From Daucus carota subsp. sativus (lineage: Eukaryota; Streptophyta; Magnoliopsida; Apiales; Apiaceae), in NCBI RefSeq assembly GCF_001625215.2, contig NC_030385.2, positions 39,085,598 to 39,149,597 on the forward strand: a stretch of 64,000 nt of DNA, given 5' to 3'. The notes under the pieces are model-generated. The model ran no database searches and had not been told where the DNA came from. It was given only the letters and a program-made list of their open reading frames with translations. Position numbers and translations under genes: made by a program. Below are positions 61,945 through 64,000 of the stretch, piece by piece. Position 1 is the first letter of the stretch, and the number at the start of each line of letters is the position of its first letter.

Positions 61945-64000
61945 TCAAAAGTTTTCCTTGTGAAACTCAAAACGAGTTGATGTTTCCAAGGTAAATTCTT
62001 CGCAAAGATCCCTCAGTGGTTTCGTAAGTGTGGCACTTCCACAGTAGAACACGCCTAAAAATTTAGTTAATGTCAAGTATGGGACAATAAAAAGTATCAT
62101 ATAAGCTACTAAAAATGAAATGTTTACCTATGCAATGTTTGTTATGACGTTGTGATAATTCTTCGAACACCTTTCTCCAATTAGGTCTGGCAAAATGAGT
62201 TATTATCTGTTGTGTTTATATATTATTAGAAACAATTAAGTTGCAAAAAAAAGTCCATATGAATACAAAGTAGACAGATTAAGTGAAGAATAAGATAGAT
62301 AATACCTTACTATTTGAAACAATGTCAACACCTTTTTTAGCGCGTTCTAAGGACTGAACCATGGTTATGAGTGCTGATCGTGCATCACCTTCTTCATATA
62401 CACTAGTCAGATAATTATGCATTTCAATTATATGCTGCAATATATAGCACAATATTGCTTATTAGTTCTAAGAGCCAAGGAAATATAGTACAGAAAGTAA
62501 AATTGAGGAGTTGTAGCATTTCATAAACATACATTAAAATCATGTTCTGCAACATCGTCCATCACGCCTTTGAACCATTCAAATGAGGCTTGTTCTCTTG
62601 TTATCCAATAAAAGTATGCTCGTTCTGGAACTTTACCGCGAAAGCTGCCTTCATTCGAACCCTGCATTAATACTTGATCTCTTAATAATAATTTCTTTTT
62701 TTTAATCTTTTTCTCACTCTCGATAGTTAAACAGTTTGTCTAGTGTGTGCTAATGGGTACATGCTAAGAACTAAATCCTATGCATTTAGTTTTTTTTATT
62801 TGGTGTGGCTGTTGTATATGCAGGGGTCCATCATTATTAAGTGGTAGCCAATCAAAATGAGTTAAATGTATACAATTTAGTTGTTAGCATATGCCCACGG
62901 ACACGCCATAAAAAAACTCATAGTTAAAAATTATCATCATGCACTTGACTTACCAAATCAATGTAAGATGGCGTAATGTGGTTTAAAAGATCTTTTAGGA
63001 TGCTGATAAATGGAGTTGCTCCTATTCCTAAACCAATGAGTAAAAGAATATCGTATTCTTTATAGTCTTGAGCTGGTGCTCCGTAGGGTCCTTTGATGAA
63101 AATTTTTGGAAAACTGCATCGAATATTATAAATTATCAACAGTGAAATAAAATATAGCTTAATTTATGTATAGCTTAATTCATATATAACTTACATTGGT
63201 TCTGGCAAGTCTGGTTGTTCATGAATTGATCTTGAGTTTTGAATGACATCTGAGATTGATGCGACTGAGAGTCGCTCTACATTTGAACTTCTTTCATTAA
63301 ATGTTGCGTTTGACATTCTTGCAAGAGGAGCTACACTTGAAATTCTTCCCAGAGGAGTTACATTTGAAGTTCTTGCGTTTGTTCTAGTTTCAAGTCTAAC
63401 AAGATTTCCTTCTCTTGGTTTCGCGTCTTGGACTTCACAGATCTGCAATTCGCATATGCTAAAGGCCATAATCGAGAAACTAGAGATGATTTGAACAAGT
63501 CAATAGCAAAGAAATGAGTATGTATTACCCTCTCAAATCTGTCTTTAAGTTCATTAGTCCAATCTCCCAGAGCACGAATATGAATACTTAAATAGTCATC
63601 TCCCGGTGCTGAAGTGATTGAAAAGGGATGCCTGTTTTTGTGGTTAGCGAATGAATGCTTGATGAAACGTATCATATGTGTGTGTGCGCGCGCATAATAC
63701 ATATGTTGTCGAATGATTATAATACTGACCATTCATAATTTGATAAATCTGGGCACTTAACGAAAAGGTACATCCCACTCTTGTACTTGAATGGTGGAGG
63801 TCTGCTCATGTATAATGCTAGCACATTTCCTGTGTAGATAACAGCCTGCATTGCCTATGTAGTTACTTCTGTTGGTGTTATTATAATAGTAAATAAAGTG
63901 AATGAGATGTGTTAATCCTAACCTTAATGATGTGGACTTCATAATTAAGATCATACATAACCAACAATCTTTCAGTTGAGTAACACAATACAGGAATCGT
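61945..64000 (-). CDS. RBOH: Respiratory burst oxidase homologue (NADPH oxidase), C-terminal part
   Basis: The gene continues beyond the window; nine exons are visible in minus order: 64000-63923 (partial), 63845-63730, 63631-63529, 63442-63195, 63113-62954, 62661-62533, 62434-62306, 62206-62128, 62054-61945. They encode 383 aa of the cytosolic FAD/NADPH-binding half: [24 protein letters not shown] (FAD site, split here), [36 protein letters not shown] (NADPH site), [18 protein letters not shown] and the C-terminal [11 protein letters not shown]. RBOHs move electrons from NADPH across the plasma membrane to make superoxide. The linker before FPKIF is unusually long and repetitive (about 80 residues). 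Nearest to RBOHE/H/J-type sequences by eye. Confidence 0.94.

Overview
This is nuclear DNA from a flowering plant, most likely a eudicot. The genes have many GT..AG introns, the intergenic sequence is AT-rich, and the products are plant-specific or plant-typical (group B MAP kinase, RLCK-VII kinase, DUF604 glycosyltransferase, respiratory burst oxidase). The mobile elements are also plant types: a Ty3/gypsy chromovirus, Helitrons, and Stowaway, Harbinger and hAT MITEs. I cannot name the species.

The window has two parts. From 1 to about 31 kb it is mostly transposon sequence: a chromovirus with intact LTRs and target duplications (3143-8616), three Stowaway-like MITEs (one interrupted by another MITE), a large terminal-inverted-repeat structure containing Helitron debris, a 2.3-kb solo LTR (20344-22631), hAT and other MITEs, and a 3.3-kb Helitron (27045-30316) carrying pieces of two host genes. 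Two small intronless genes (9651-9863 and 24069-24272) encode related proteins of about 70 residues; I do not recognise the family.

From about 31.7 kb to the end it is gene-rich. In order: a MAP kinase with two possible first exons (31699-31871 or 34181-34347, body to 36610); a short-chain dehydrogenase (38099-39146); a 12-exon HAD hydrolase of the CECR5/HDHD5 type (43111-49344); a receptor-like cytoplasmic kinase (51162-54743); a small single-pass membrane protein (55924-58021); a DUF604/Fringe-like glycosyltransferase on the minus strand (58324-60091); and the 3' part of an RBOH NADPH oxidase on the minus strand (61945 to beyond the window edge). Exon phases were checked by hand and add up for every one of these genes. 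They are unrelated in pathway; plant genes are not in operons.

The most striking object lies between the two MAPK first exons. A terminal-inverted-repeat element (32207-33091) holds an inverted duplication of the start of a glutamate decarboxylase gene, with two 156-nt arms differing at 13 positions around a 90-nt loop. If the upstream MAPK first exon is used, this hairpin would lie in a MAPK intron and could feed small RNAs against GAD. That is inference, but it can be tested.
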